Shown piece after piece: positions 9,156 to 18,338 of a DNA stretch of 64,000 nucleotides (position 1 is the stretch's first letter; each line of letters opens with the position of its first letter). The translations under genes and the position numbers were made by a program. Location: assembly GCA_937941455.1 (NCBI GenBank), contig CALDHM010000010.1, forward strand, positions 124,001 through 188,000, given 5' to 3'. The notes under the pieces are model-generated. The model was not told where the DNA came from. It saw only the letters and a list, made by a program, of their open reading frames with translations, and did not search any database. The DNA comes from an uncultured Pirellulaceae bacterium (lineage in GTDB: Bacteria > Planctomycetota > Planctomycetia > Pirellulales > Pirellulaceae).

Positions 9156-10490
9156 ATGCAGCGAATTCAACGAGGTCTGAAGCTTCCGATTACCGGAGAG
9201 CCATCGCAAGATATCGAAAATGGGCCACCGATTACACGGGTCGGGCTGAATGGCGACGATTACATCGGGTTGGTGCCGAAGATGCTCGTGCAGGTTGGCG
9301 ACCAGGTGCAACTGGGCCAACCACTGTTCGAAGACAAAAAAAACGAGGGGGTTCTTTTCACCGCTCCCGCCAGTGGCCGGGTCATCGAAATCAACCGTGG
9401 CGCGAAGCGCAAATTCGAGTCGCTCGGCATTGAAATTGCTGGAGACCAAGAGCGTGAATTTGCCGCCCACCGCGACCTGCAATCGCTCAGCCGCGATCAA
9501 ATCGTGGTCCATCTGGCCGAGTCGGGTTTGTGGACCAGCCTGCGAACTCGTCCCTACAACAAAATTCCTCGGCTACGGAGTGAACCGCACAGCGTCTTCG
9601 TGACGGCAATGGACACCAATCCCCTGGCGGCCGATCCTGAATTGATCGTCGAGTACCACAAGGATCATTTCGTGGCCGGTTTGAATGTCGTGAGCAAGTT
9701 GACTCGCGGCAAGACGTTCGTCTGCACCCGCAATCATTCGCGAATTCCTGGCAAAGACGTGCCGGGCGTCCAATTCGAGGTGTTTGATGGGCCGCATCCT
9801 GCTGGTTTGCCGGGAACGCACATTCACTTCCTCGATCCCGTCGGTCCCAAGAAAACGGTCTGGTTCATCAACTATCAAGATGTCATCGCGATTGGACATC
9901 TGTTCACCACTGGGCGGATCATGACGGAGCGGACCATAGCCGTCGGTGGCCCGAGGGTGCGGAATCCGATCTTGCTGCGGACCCGCTTGGGTGCCCATGT
10001 CGGCGAATTGGTGGCTGGCCGTGTCCAAGGGACCAACAATCGCATCATCTCTGGCTCTGTGTTCAGTGGACGGAAATTTGCGCCGCCGCATGAATACTTG
10101 GGGCGCTATCACCTGCAAGTTTCCGTGCTCGAGGAGGGGAACCACCGCGAGTTTCTGGGCTGGCAAAAACCAGGAGCCGACAAATTTTCGGTGACGAAGG
10201 CCTATCTCGGATCGTGGCTTTCGCGGAAGCAGAATTTCACCACCAGCACGGGTGGCAGCCACCGCGCGATGGTTCCGATCGGCGTTTATGAGCGGGTGAT
10301 GCCGCTGGATATCCTGCCGACCCAACTGCTGCGAGCGCTATTGACGAAGGACACCGATACCGCTCAAGCCTTGGGTTGCCTGGAATTGGATGAAGAAGAC
10401 CTGGCGCTGTGCACCTTCGTTTGTCCCGGCAAACACGACTATGGTGCGGCGCTGCGAGAAAATCTGACCATGATCGAAAAAGACGGCTAG
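9156..10490 (+). CDS. nqrA: Na+-translocating NADH:quinone reductase subunit A
   Basis: 444 residues. The N-terminus [16 protein letters not shown] and the following [20 protein letters not shown] match the start of NqrA. The protein is the soluble subunit of Na+-NQR on the cytoplasmic face and is linked to quinone binding. A TTG at 9144 in frame would add four residues, but the GAGG at 9139-9142 is spaced for the ATG at 9156. It is the first gene of a complete six-gene nqr cluster (48 bases to nqrB). Length and content are normal for the family. Confidence 0.95.
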   Translation: MQRIQRGLKLPITGEPSQDIENGPPITRVGLNGDDYIGLVPKMLVQVGDQVQLGQPLFEDKKNEGVLFTAPASGRVIEINRGAKRKFESLGIEIAGDQEREFAAHRDLQSLSRDQIVVHLAESGLWTSLRTRPYNKIPRLRSEPHSVFVTAMDTNPLAADPELIVEYHKDHFVAGLNVVSKLTRGKTFVCTRNHSRIPGKDVPGVQFEVFDGPHPAGLPGTHIHFLDPVGPKKTVWFINYQDVIAIGHLFTTGRIMTERTIAVGGPRVRNPILLRTRLGAHVGELVAGRVQGTNNRIISGSVFSGRKFAPPHEYLGRYHLQVSVLEEGNHREFLGWQKPGADKFSVTKAYLGSWLSRKQNFTTSTGGSHRAMVPIGVYERVMPLDILPTQLLRALLTKDTDTAQALGCLELDEEDLALCTFVCPGKHDYGAALRENLTMIEKDG

Positions 10491-10538
10491 TGCGTCTGGA
10501 ATATCGAATCCTTCCTTATAGCCAAATCGTTAAAAAAT

Positions 10539-11834
10539 ATGCTTCGGAAACTGCTCGACAAAATCGAACCGCTGTTCAAGCCCGGGGGGAAGTACGAGAA
10601 GTTCTACCCTCTGTATGAGGCTCAAGATACCTTTTTGTTCACGCCCGGCGAGGTAACGCATGGCTCGACGCATGTCCGCGATGCGTTGGACCTCAAGCGG
10701 TTGATGAGCATGGTGATCGTCGCCTTGATTCCGTGCATTTTCATGGCCTGCTACAACACGGGCTACCAAGCCCAAAAGATCTTGCACGCGGCCGGCGAGG
10801 TTAAGCTGCCCGAAACGCTCTGGGATGGTTCTTGGCGTTACTCGATCATGGACGCCTTGGGGATCAACTACAAAGCGAATCGCGGCGAATTCCTGAGCTT
10901 TGGCAGCCTGCTCCCTTGCCTGATCCATGGTGCGCTGTTTTTCTTGCCGATCTACATCGTGACGATGGCCGTCGGGGGTACCTGCGAATTGATCTTCTCG
11001 ATCGTTCGCAAGCATGAAATTAATGAAGGCTTCTTGGTCACCGGCATGCTGTTCCCGCTCACCTTGCCGCCGAACATCCCGCTGTGGCAGGTCGCTCTCG
11101 GGATCGCGTTCGGCGTGGTAGTCGGCAAGGAAATTTTTGGCGGCACCGGGCGAAACTTCTTGAATCCGGCACTTACTGGCCGCGCGTTTTTGTATTTTGC
11201 CTACGCGAAGGAAATTTCCGGTGACAAAGTCTGGACGGCTGTCGACGGCTACAGCGGCGCGACCGGTCTGGGGCAAATCAATGCCGTTGAACCGGGTACC
11301 GCCACCGCGGCGATGATGGCCAGTTTGAGCGGTACATACAACGGCGAAAAAATCGCGGCGGGCGCGGCGAGTTGGTGGGACGCTTTCATCGGCAATATGC
11401 ATGGCTCGATGGGAGAAACCAGTGCCTTGGCCTGCTTGATCGGCGCGGTGATCCTGATAGCCACCCGCATCGGCTCATGGCAAATCATGGCGGGCACGTT
11501 GGTCGGCTTGCTCGGCTTGTCCACGGTCTTCTGGTTGCTCCCCTTCCATGCGGCCGCCTACCATATTCCCCCCTGGTGGCATTTGGTGATTGGCAGCTAC
11601 GCCTTCGGTGCCGTTTTCATGGCCACCGATCCGGTATCGGCGGCGATGACCACCAAAGGAAAGTGGCTGTATGGCATCCTGATCGGCGTCGTGACGGTGA
11701 TTGTCCGGTGCATGAACGTGGGATTCGCCGAAGGGGTAATGCTCGCCATCTTGTTCGCCAATACATGTGCTCCGTTGATCGATTACTTTGTTGTGCAGCA
11801 GAACGTCAAACGGCGATTGCTGCGAACGGCCTGA
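10539..11834 (+). CDS. nqrB: Na+-NQR subunit B (covalent FMN, membrane)
   Basis: 431 residues with about ten hydrophobic segments. The covalent FMN site is visible as the SGAT motif with Thr242 ([10 protein letters not shown]), the residue flavinylated by ApbE. NqrB forms much of the Na+ channel and also holds riboflavin and the quinone site region. The N-terminal cytoplasmic stretch ([15 protein letters not shown]) is characteristic. It sits 16 bases before nqrC and 48 after nqrA, so it belongs to the nqr operon. Confidence 0.96.
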   Translation: MLRKLLDKIEPLFKPGGKYEKFYPLYEAQDTFLFTPGEVTHGSTHVRDALDLKRLMSMVIVALIPCIFMACYNTGYQAQKILHAAGEVKLPETLWDGSWRYSIMDALGINYKANRGEFLSFGSLLPCLIHGALFFLPIYIVTMAVGGTCELIFSIVRKHEINEGFLVTGMLFPLTLPPNIPLWQVALGIAFGVVVGKEIFGGTGRNFLNPALTGRAFLYFAYAKEISGDKVWTAVDGYSGATGLGQINAVEPGTATAAMMASLSGTYNGEKIAAGAASWWDAFIGNMHGSMGETSALACLIGAVILIATRIGSWQIMAGTLVGLLGLSTVFWLLPFHAAAYHIPPWWHLVIGSYAFGAVFMATDPVSAAMTTKGKWLYGILIGVVTVIVRCMNVGFAEGVMLAILFANTCAPLIDYFVVQQNVKRRLLRTA

Positions 11835-11850
11835 GGGAGATGATCTGCCA

Positions 11851-12630
11851 ATGAACAAAGACAGTATTGCCAACACCATCATCACGGCGATCGTGCTGTG
11901 CCTGGTTTGCTCCACGATCGTCTCGTTCGCTTCGGTCGGTCTGCGCAATCGCCAGAACGAGAACCGAGCCTTGGACAAAAAGAAAAATGTGCTGTTGGCG
12001 GCCGGATTGCTTGAAGGTGCCTCAACGCGCAAGGTAAGCGAAGTCTTCGCAGAGCGAATCGAGACGCGAATCATCGACCTGGAAACGGGAGCGGACGTTA
12101 CGAAGGAGTACGACAAGCCCGACGAATTCGATCCGGCCCCCCTGCTAATCTATCGCGAGCATCGCGTGGACATTCCCGCCGACCAGGACCTCGCTCAAAT
12201 CAAACAACGCGAATTGCGAGCGCCGGTCTATGTGATCAAGACCTCTGCGACCGACAACACGCCACTCGGCTACGTCTTTCCAGTCCGCGGCAAAGGGCTG
12301 TGGTCGACACTCCGCGGCTTTTTGGCGATGGATGCTGGAATGAAGAACTCGATCGGCATCACCTTCTACGAGCACGCCGAAACGCCCGGTTTGGGGGCCG
12401 AGATCGAGGCCGACTATTTTCGCAATGCCTGGAAAGGCGCCAAAATCTTCGACGACAAGGGGCAAATCGTGATCGAAATCACGAAGGCTCGCGTGGAGGG
12501 GGCTAACAATCAAATCGACTCTCTCTCCGGCGCCACGATCACATCGGAGGGGGTCGAAAAGCTGGTGAAGTTTTGGCTCGGTGAAAACGGCTTCGGCCGC
12601 TTCATTGCGTCCCTGACAAAAGCTTCGTAA
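11851..12630 (+). CDS. nqrC: Na+-NQR subunit C (covalent FMN)
   Basis: 259 residues: one N-terminal membrane anchor (about 8-30) and a periplasmic FMN-binding domain. The flavinylation motif is DSLSGATIT with Thr229 as acceptor, which matches the ApbE target consensus and the one in NqrB. The ATG at 11851 follows GAGGGAGATG and is preferred over an upstream in-frame ATG (11788) inside nqrB. Third gene of the operon, 52 bases before nqrD. Confidence 0.95.
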   Translation: MNKDSIANTIITAIVLCLVCSTIVSFASVGLRNRQNENRALDKKKNVLLAAGLLEGASTRKVSEVFAERIETRIIDLETGADVTKEYDKPDEFDPAPLLIYREHRVDIPADQDLAQIKQRELRAPVYVIKTSATDNTPLGYVFPVRGKGLWSTLRGFLAMDAGMKNSIGITFYEHAETPGLGAEIEADYFRNAWKGAKIFDDKGQIVIEITKARVEGANNQIDSLSGATITSEGVEKLVKFWLGENGFGRFIASLTKAS

Positions 12631-12682
12631 TCGGAGCAGATCGCTCAACCATTTGATAAACATCCTGAACGACAGGTGAACC

Positions 12683-13306
12683 ATGGCAGAATCTAACGTC
12701 AAGTCGATCCTTTGGACGCCCATCTTGCGGCGCAATCCGATCGCGCTGCTGGTGCTGGGTATTTGTTCCGCCCTTGCGGTTACTACCAAATTGGACAAAA
12801 CACTAATCATGTGTGCGGCGGTGACCTTCACCGTTTGCATGTCGAACATGGCAGTCTCGCTGATCCGCAATCATATCCCCAGCAGTATTCGGATCATCGT
12901 CCAAATGACCATCATCGCTTCGATCGTGATCTTGGTCGATCAATTCCTCAGGGCGTATTTCTACGCATTGTCGAAGGAATTGTCCGTGTTCGTCGGTCTG
13001 ATCATCACCAACTGCATCGTGATGGGCCGCGCCGAAGGCTTCGCGATGAGCAATAACGTGCGGGACAGCTTTTTCGATGGACTCGGGAATGGCCTCGGGT
13101 ACAGCTTGGTGCTCATTTGCGTGGCGATTGTTCGCGAATCGCTCGGCTCGGGAAGCTTGCTGGGATTCAAGTTGCCTGTACTCGGGAACCCCGATTGGTA
13201 TACCCCGAACGGCTTGATGTTCACTCCTCCGAGCGCGTTTTTCTTGATCGCTGCCTTCATTTGGGCGGTGCGGACGGTTTACAAAGACCAACAAGAGAAG
13301 GAATAA
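12683..13306 (+). CDS. nqrD: Na+-NQR subunit D (membrane, Fe site)
   Basis: 207 residues, about six membrane helices, start [20 protein letters not shown] typical of NqrD. The two conserved Cys expected to ligate the intramembrane iron centre shared with NqrE are present (Cys28 and Cys111, in GICSAL and [12 protein letters not shown]). Stop and the nqrE start are separated by only three bases, so translation is probably coupled. Confidence 0.96.
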   Translation: MAESNVKSILWTPILRRNPIALLVLGICSALAVTTKLDKTLIMCAAVTFTVCMSNMAVSLIRNHIPSSIRIIVQMTIIASIVILVDQFLRAYFYALSKELSVFVGLIITNCIVMGRAEGFAMSNNVRDSFFDGLGNGLGYSLVLICVAIVRESLGSGSLLGFKLPVLGNPDWYTPNGLMFTPPSAFFLIAAFIWAVRTVYKDQQEKE

Positions 13307-13309
13307 ACC

Positions 13310-13930
13310 ATGTGGAATTATTCGTACGACCTGTTCAGCCTGTTCATGCGAGCTGTGTTCGTCGAGAACCTCGCGTTGGCTTTCTTTCTCGGCATGTGCA
13401 CCTTCATTGCCGTTTCAAAGAACGTCAAGACCGCCATCGGGTTGGCGATTGCCGTCGTTTTGGTGCAGACGATCACCGTCCCGACCAATAACCTCCTTTA
13501 CAACTACATGCTGAAGCCGGGGGCCCTCGCATGGCTCGGCTCGAATTTCAAAGATCTGGATTTGTCGTTTCTCGGCTTGATCGTTTACATCGGCGTGGTG
13601 GCGGCGATGGTGCAGATCATGGAAATGATTCTCGACAAGTACTTCCCTGCCTTATACAACACGCTGGGGATTTTCTTGCCGCTGATCACGGTCAACTGCG
13701 CGATTCTGGGCGGCTCGCTGTTCATGGTCGAAAACAAATACGATTTCCCGCAAAGTGTCGTTTACGGCCTGGGGGCTGGCTTCGGCTGGGGGCTCGCGAT
13801 CATGCTCCTTGCGGCCATTCGCGAAAAATTGCGATACGCTGATATTCCGGCCGGTTTACGCGGCTTGGGGATCACGTTCGTCATTTGTGGTCTGATGGCT
13901 CTCGGCTTCATGTCGTTCCAAGGCATTTAA
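13310..13930 (+). CDS. nqrE: Na+-NQR subunit E (membrane, Fe site)
   Basis: 206 residues, paralogous and inverted in topology to NqrD. It carries the matching Cys pair (Cys30 in FLGMCTF and Cys130 in [13 protein letters not shown]) that completes the four-Cys iron site in the membrane, whose assembly in other bacteria needs NqrM. A strong NqrE signature is [14 protein letters not shown]. Placed 3 bases after nqrD. Confidence 0.96.
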   Translation: MWNYSYDLFSLFMRAVFVENLALAFFLGMCTFIAVSKNVKTAIGLAIAVVLVQTITVPTNNLLYNYMLKPGALAWLGSNFKDLDLSFLGLIVYIGVVAAMVQIMEMILDKYFPALYNTLGIFLPLITVNCAILGGSLFMVENKYDFPQSVVYGLGAGFGWGLAIMLLAAIREKLRYADIPAGLRGLGITFVICGLMALGFMSFQGI

Positions 13931-14009
13931 GAATCGCTGATCGTTCCGGAATTTCGCTTCAGGCTTGAAGGCTCGCGCCCAACGGCCAACCAACTCCACG
14001 AGACTTTAT

Positions 14010-15296
14010 ATGGCACCAATCCCTCAACTCAATTTTTTGCCCATAGCCGCCTGGGACCTCTTGGCTTCAACCAACACCCAAGCTCTCAGCTCCAGCGTGG
14101 TCATGTTCACTGGGGTGGTGATGGCCCTGGTTGCCTTGATTCTGGTGGCCAAAAACTTTTTGGTTCCCAAAGGCAAAGTCAAAATCAAGGTCAACGGCCA
14201 AAAAGAATTCGAGGTGCCGATGGGGGGCAAACTTATGGGTGCCCTGGCTGATCAAGGCATTTTCGTTTCGTCCGCTTGCGGTGGTGGCGGAACCTGCGCT
14301 CAGTGCAAGGTCAAGGTCCTCGAGGGTGGCGGAGATATCCTGCCCACCGAAAAGTCCCATATCAATAAACGCGCCGAACGAGAGGGTGTCCGCTTGAGCT
14401 GTCAAGTGGCCGTCAAGCAAAACATGGTGGTCGAAGTCCCCCACGAGGCGTTCGAAACCAAAAAATGGCTGTGCACGGTTCGCTCCAACCGCAACGTCGC
14501 GACGTTCATCAAGGAACTGGTGCTGGAACTGCCACCCGGCGAAGAGGTCGACTTCAAAGCCGGGGGCTACATTCAAATCGAGTGCCCACCGCACCACGTG
14601 AATTACAAAGACTTCGTGATCGAGGAACGGTTCCATCCGGACTGGGATAAATACAACGTCTGGCAATATGAATCGAAGGTCACCGAACCCGTCACTCGAG
14701 CCTATTCGATGGCTAACTATCCGGGCGAAAAGGGGATCATCATGCTCAACGTCCGTGTGGCGACTCCGCCCCCCCGCATTCCCAACGCTCCTCCCGGAAA
14801 AATGTCGTCCTACATTTTCAGCCTCAAACCGGGGGACAAGGTCACGATTGCTGGCCCCTTCGGCGAGTTTTTCATCAAGGACACGAATGCCGAAATGGTT
14901 TACATCGGCGGTGGTGCCGGGATGGCCCCGCTGCGAAGCCACATCTTCGAGCTATTCAAACGTCGAAGGACGAACCGCAAGGTTTCCTACTGGTACGGCG
15001 GTCGCAGCCTGCGTGAACTGTTCTACGTCGAGCACTTCCGTGAAATCGAGAAGGAATTCCCAAACTTCAAGTTCAATATCGCACTGTCCGAACCGCTCCC
15101 CGAAGACAACTGGACGGGCTACAAGGGGTTCATCCATCAGGTTTTGCTGGACGAATACCTCAGCAAACATCCGGCCCCCGAGGACATCGAATATTACCTT
15201 TGCGGACCACCTATGATGAATCAAGCAGTTTTCAAAATGCTGGACGATCTGGGCGTTCCGCCGGAAAACATCGCCTTCGACGATTTCGGTGGCTAG
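14010..15296 (+). CDS. nqrF: Na+-NQR subunit F (NADH dehydrogenase, 2Fe-2S, FAD)
   Basis: 428 residues: an N-terminal membrane helix (about 30-50), then a plant-type 2Fe-2S ferredoxin domain with Cys90, Cys96, Cys99 and Cys131, then an FAD/NADH reductase domain with [13 protein letters not shown] (FAD), [12 protein letters not shown] (NADH) and [12 protein letters not shown]. It is the electron entry point of the complex on the cytoplasmic side. The ATG at 14010 is chosen over the in-frame TTG at 13965. The N-terminus before the helix is slightly long. There is a 79-base gap after nqrE, but the gene clearly belongs to the cluster. Confidence 0.96.
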   Translation: MAPIPQLNFLPIAAWDLLASTNTQALSSSVVMFTGVVMALVALILVAKNFLVPKGKVKIKVNGQKEFEVPMGGKLMGALADQGIFVSSACGGGGTCAQCKVKVLEGGGDILPTEKSHINKRAEREGVRLSCQVAVKQNMVVEVPHEAFETKKWLCTVRSNRNVATFIKELVLELPPGEEVDFKAGGYIQIECPPHHVNYKDFVIEERFHPDWDKYNVWQYESKVTEPVTRAYSMANYPGEKGIIMLNVRVATPPPRIPNAPPGKMSSYIFSLKPGDKVTIAGPFGEFFIKDTNAEMVYIGGGAGMAPLRSHIFELFKRRRTNRKVSYWYGGRSLRELFYVEHFREIEKEFPNFKFNIALSEPLPEDNWTGYKGFIHQVLLDEYLSKHPAPEDIEYYLCGPPMMNQAVFKMLDDLGVPPENIAFDDFGG

Positions 15297-15306
15297 GCTT
15301 CGTGTC

Positions 15307-15352
15307 TAAACCGTAAGCCGCAGTGCCCTAGCCTGCGGTTCTCGCGAAATCC
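15307..15352 (+). repeat. interspersed repeat, CCGTAAGCC...CCGGACGC type
   Basis: Aligns with 27757-27808: both read (A)ACCGTAAGCC, then a variable hairpin-like segment, then TCTCGxGAAA and CCGGACGC. Intergenic and palindrome-rich, REP-like. Confidence 0.6.
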
Positions 15353-15440
15353 GGACGCTAACCTGTTCTCGCTAATTGCTTGAGGACAAAGCCCAGTAAC
15401 ACTAGCAAACCACTTGGCTTAATCATCTCAAACCGTTGAG

Positions 15441-15489
15441 AGTCTATCCCACAACCACCAGCATCCGAAACCCGAAGCATAAGCGCGGG
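15441..15489 (+). repeat. degenerate CCGAAGCG-type repeat
   Basis: GTCTATCCCACAAC followed 16 bases later by ACCCGAAGCATAAGCGCGGG, matching the terminal word and core of the better copies at 25043 and 57473. Confidence 0.45.
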
Positions 15490-15506
15490 CTGGTCGCGGG
15501 AAAGGC

Positions 15507-15541
15507 CATTAGCCGAAACGCTCTAGCGTCCGGTTTTCGTA
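15507..15541 (-). repeat. CCGGACGC-type repeat, inverted copy
   Basis: On the minus strand it reads GAAAACCGGACGCTAGAGCG then TTTCGGCTAA, close to the GAAAACCGGACGCAACCGCG then TTCCGGCTGAA segment of the copy at 27757-27827. Confidence 0.5.
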
Positions 15542-15788
15542 TCAACTGTGGAATATTGCCTTGTCGCTGACAGCCAGCGGACCAAGCCACGTATCTTCCA
15601 GTTGGACAAAATCGAGGGTGGACAACCCTTAATTCGAGGTCGAGAGGGCTGGGCTACAACACATCGGACGTGCGTTTGCCTGCCATTCAGCCAATGGAAA
15701 ATACTTTGCGAAAGCCCGGCCGACTCGTCCGCAGGCGTTTTGTTGGGATACGCACCGACGATTTCATATTCGCCAAACCATCTGGACC

Positions 15789-17072
15789 ATGATTTTCATG
15801 AACGACTCGAGACGAACGCGGATCGCTGCAATGCTGTTGGCGGTAATGTGGGTCGCTGCGACCGTTGCCAGTGCCCAAGATGTCGTGCACAGCTGGTCGG
15901 GCAAGACCATGGGGCCGATCGACTACACCGTGAAAATCATCGGCCCGAAACAGATTGACGTCGAACCCGTACAAGCTGAGGTTACTGCTGTTCTCGAATC
16001 GGTGAACTCGTGCATGTCGACGTATCAACCGGATTCGGAGATCAGCCGCTTCAATCGCAGCCAGTCCACCGATTGGTTCTCGGTCACCAACGCGACGGCG
16101 GTAGTTATCAAACGATCCCTAGAAATCAGCGAAATCACGCAGGGGGCGTTTGACATTACCGTCAAACCGATCGTCGAGCGATGGAATTTCGGCGCAGGAA
16201 AACAAAGCGACTTTACCCCCCCCTCGACTGAAGAAACCCGGGCTCTGCTCGAACGGATTGGCTACCGCAAACTAGCAGTTCGGCTCGAACCGCCAGCCAT
16301 CCGCAAAACGGAACCGCACTTGCAAATCGATCTTTCGGCCATCGCCAAAGGTTACGCAGTGGACTTGGTTTCGGCGAAATTGACAGAACTCGGATTTCCA
16401 GCGCACTTCGTGGAGATCGGCGGCGAGGTGCGGGCGCACGGTGCCAAGCCCAATGGACGCCCCTGGGTGGTGGCGATCGAAAAGCCGACCGTAGGGGTCC
16501 GTCAACTCGATCGCACCGCCGCGATTCGCGATGCCGCCATGGCGACGTCGGGGAACTATCGAAATTTCGTCGAAGTCGCCGGTCGCCGCCGTTCGCATAC
16601 GATTGATCCGCGGACCGGCGAACCGATCGAAAATCATGTCGCCAGCGTGTCCGTCGTCGCGGCCGATTGCATGACCGCCGACGCTTTGGCCACAGCAATC
16701 ATGGTGCTTGGGCCTGCCGAGGCAGCACGCCTTGCCGAACAACGGCGGTTCAGCGTTTTCGTGATCGAGTTGGACGGCGGAGAGCGAACAGAGACGATCG
16801 CCGGGGATTTTCCGTTTTACGAACTCGATGTCTCTAGCGCTGCCGCGGATGGCCCAACAATTTGGACGGCATTGATCGCAGCGTTCGTATTGTTTGGATT
16901 GGCTGTACTCGGCATGGCGATCGGAGCGATTTTTTCGAGGCGTCCCATTCAAGGGTCCTGTGGTGGCCTCGCTGCGACAACCAATCCAGACGGTTCAACC
17001 CGTTGTTCGCTTTGCCAAAACCCCAGCCAAGACTGCCGCGAGAAACAGACGGGCGAACCTTCTCGTCGATAA
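15789..17072 (+). CDS. apbE-nqrM: fused FAD:protein FMN transferase and NqrM-like maturation factor
   Basis: 427 residues. Residues 1-30 are a signal sequence (basic RRTR, hydrophobic run, cleavage near ASAQ). Residues about 35-345 are ApbE: TMGPIDYTVKI, PDSEISRFN, DLSAIAKGYAVDLVSA, HTIDPRTGEPI and ADCMTADALATA. ApbE moves FMN from FAD to Thr in the SGAT motifs, here NqrB Thr242 and NqrC Thr229. Residues about 358-383 are a membrane helix, followed by RRPIQGSCGGL and Cys391, Cys406, Cys409, Cys416, which is the NqrM (DUF539) pattern; NqrM is needed for the NqrD/E iron site. Topology fits: ApbE outside, Arg-flanked Cys tail inside. In Vibrio these are two separate genes after nqrF. Confidence 0.92.
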   Translation: MIFMNDSRRTRIAAMLLAVMWVAATVASAQDVVHSWSGKTMGPIDYTVKIIGPKQIDVEPVQAEVTAVLESVNSCMSTYQPDSEISRFNRSQSTDWFSVTNATAVVIKRSLEISEITQGAFDITVKPIVERWNFGAGKQSDFTPPSTEETRALLERIGYRKLAVRLEPPAIRKTEPHLQIDLSAIAKGYAVDLVSAKLTELGFPAHFVEIGGEVRAHGAKPNGRPWVVAIEKPTVGVRQLDRTAAIRDAAMATSGNYRNFVEVAGRRRSHTIDPRTGEPIENHVASVSVVAADCMTADALATAIMVLGPAEAARLAEQRRFSVFVIELDGGERTETIAGDFPFYELDVSSAAADGPTIWTALIAAFVLFGLAVLGMAIGAIFSRRPIQGSCGGLAATTNPDGSTRCSLCQNPSQDCREKQTGEPSRR

Positions 17073-17208
17073 TCCCCACTGAGATTCCGGCGACACGCCT
17101 CCTTCCTGAACGCTCCTGCGCGCCGCATTGCCGCAAATCGGGAGGCCGAGTTGTTCGCCGGCCGCAGCAGGTCCGAGCGATTCCCCTTGACTAAGTTATC
17201 GTCAGACA

Positions 17209-18285
17209 ATGCACTTCGATCACCCTCAACCCCATCGAGCGGTTTACGAGTTGGAACTCGTGGCGGGGGACACCTTTCAGGCTGCTGCGGGGGGCGTTGC
17301 CAACGCCAACTCAAGTGGCGAGCAGATTTCGGAAACAGCGATCTTGAGAACAACGGTACCGTCCCCACAACTGTGGCAAGTCCTTTTGGAGTGGCGTGAC
17401 CACCTCGGCAACGAAGATCTGTCGCAGTTTCGCATCCGTTACAAAACGACCGACCAAGCGTTTACCCGTTCAATACCATTTCTCGACTTTTGGCGGCACC
17501 ATTTTGTCAGCGGCTTGCGAGATGAATTGACCCGCGGGAAATTGGGATGCAAGTTTCAATCGATCTGGACCCGCGAAAACCGCGAAGTTTTCGGCTATGA
17601 GCTGTTGATCAATTTCAAGGATCACGATCTCGACCTCAGCGGCGGTGATCTGTTCCAGCGCGTGCTGGACGAACAAGAACGGCTTACGCTCGAAGGCGTC
17701 AGCTGGATCGCGTGTCTCCATGCTCTCAGCTCGTTGCCCGATGGAGCGCTGGGATTCGTCAATCTCAATCCGGAAATTTTCTTTCGCGGGATCACCGATT
17801 GGCGGCGGACGATGGCGTACCTCGGGCAGGAAGTTTGCCGGTCGCGAATCGTGTTGGAGTTATTGGAAACCTCAGGCAGTTATTGCGAGCGGTCCCTACG
17901 GGAATTCGCGCGAGACTGCCGCCGGCGCGGCTTTTTGTTGGCCATCGACGATTGGGGCCAGCATCAAGGCAATTTGGCGATACTCGAAACTGTGCGGCCC
18001 GATTTCGTGAAGCTCGAGGTCGAGATGGTGCGGGGCGCTCATGCTCATCGATTTCGTCGTTCTTTGGTCGAGGGGGTGATCGAATTGTGTCGATCGCTAA
18101 ATATCAAAATCGTGCTCGAGGGCATCGAAACGGAAAGCGATTGGCGTTGGGCGAAAGCGTCTCAAGCCGACTTTCTGCAAGGCTATTTTCTGGGTCGTCC
18201 GCTGCGTCTCCCGATTGAATGCCGACTCCCAATCGCGACAATCAGTAGATCGGCGGCGCGGGCGGCGGTTTCTGCCAAGGGTTGA
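17209..18285 (+). CDS. EAL-domain protein (probable c-di-GMP phosphodiesterase)
   Basis: 358 residues. The EAL domain spans about 110-340 and keeps the main metal and catalytic positions: Glu131 (YELL), Asn185, Glu217, Asp247-Asp248, Lys268, Glu304 and Gln324 (QGYFLGRP). The loop-6 segment reads DDWGQHQGN instead of the usual DDFGTGxSS, a region that affects activity, so the protein is either a phosphodiesterase or a c-di-GMP receptor. The first 105 residues show no known sensor domain. No GGDEF or membrane segment. It ends 54 bases before the GGT start and may be co-transcribed. The start at 17209 has only a weak ribosome-binding site. Confidence 0.85.
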   Translation: MHFDHPQPHRAVYELELVAGDTFQAAAGGVANANSSGEQISETAILRTTVPSPQLWQVLLEWRDHLGNEDLSQFRIRYKTTDQAFTRSIPFLDFWRHHFVSGLRDELTRGKLGCKFQSIWTRENREVFGYELLINFKDHDLDLSGGDLFQRVLDEQERLTLEGVSWIACLHALSSLPDGALGFVNLNPEIFFRGITDWRRTMAYLGQEVCRSRIVLELLETSGSYCERSLREFARDCRRRGFLLAIDDWGQHQGNLAILETVRPDFVKLEVEMVRGAHAHRFRRSLVEGVIELCRSLNIKIVLEGIETESDWRWAKASQADFLQGYFLGRPLRLPIECRLPIATISRSAARAAVSAKG

Positions 18286-18338
18286 ACATCTTTCGGCTCC
18301 CGTGCGGCTCCAGGGTCTACCACGGCGGGGGCGTTACG

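Larger units (their letters stand above)
15297..15788. other. repeat-containing gap between nqrF and apbE-nqrM
   Basis: A 490-base stretch with no credible gene, interrupting an otherwise tight operon. It holds two copies of the CCGGACGC-type repeat (15307-15352 and, inverted, 15507-15541) and a degenerate copy of the CCGAAGCG type (15441-15489). Whether nqrF transcription reads through is unknown. Confidence 0.55.
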
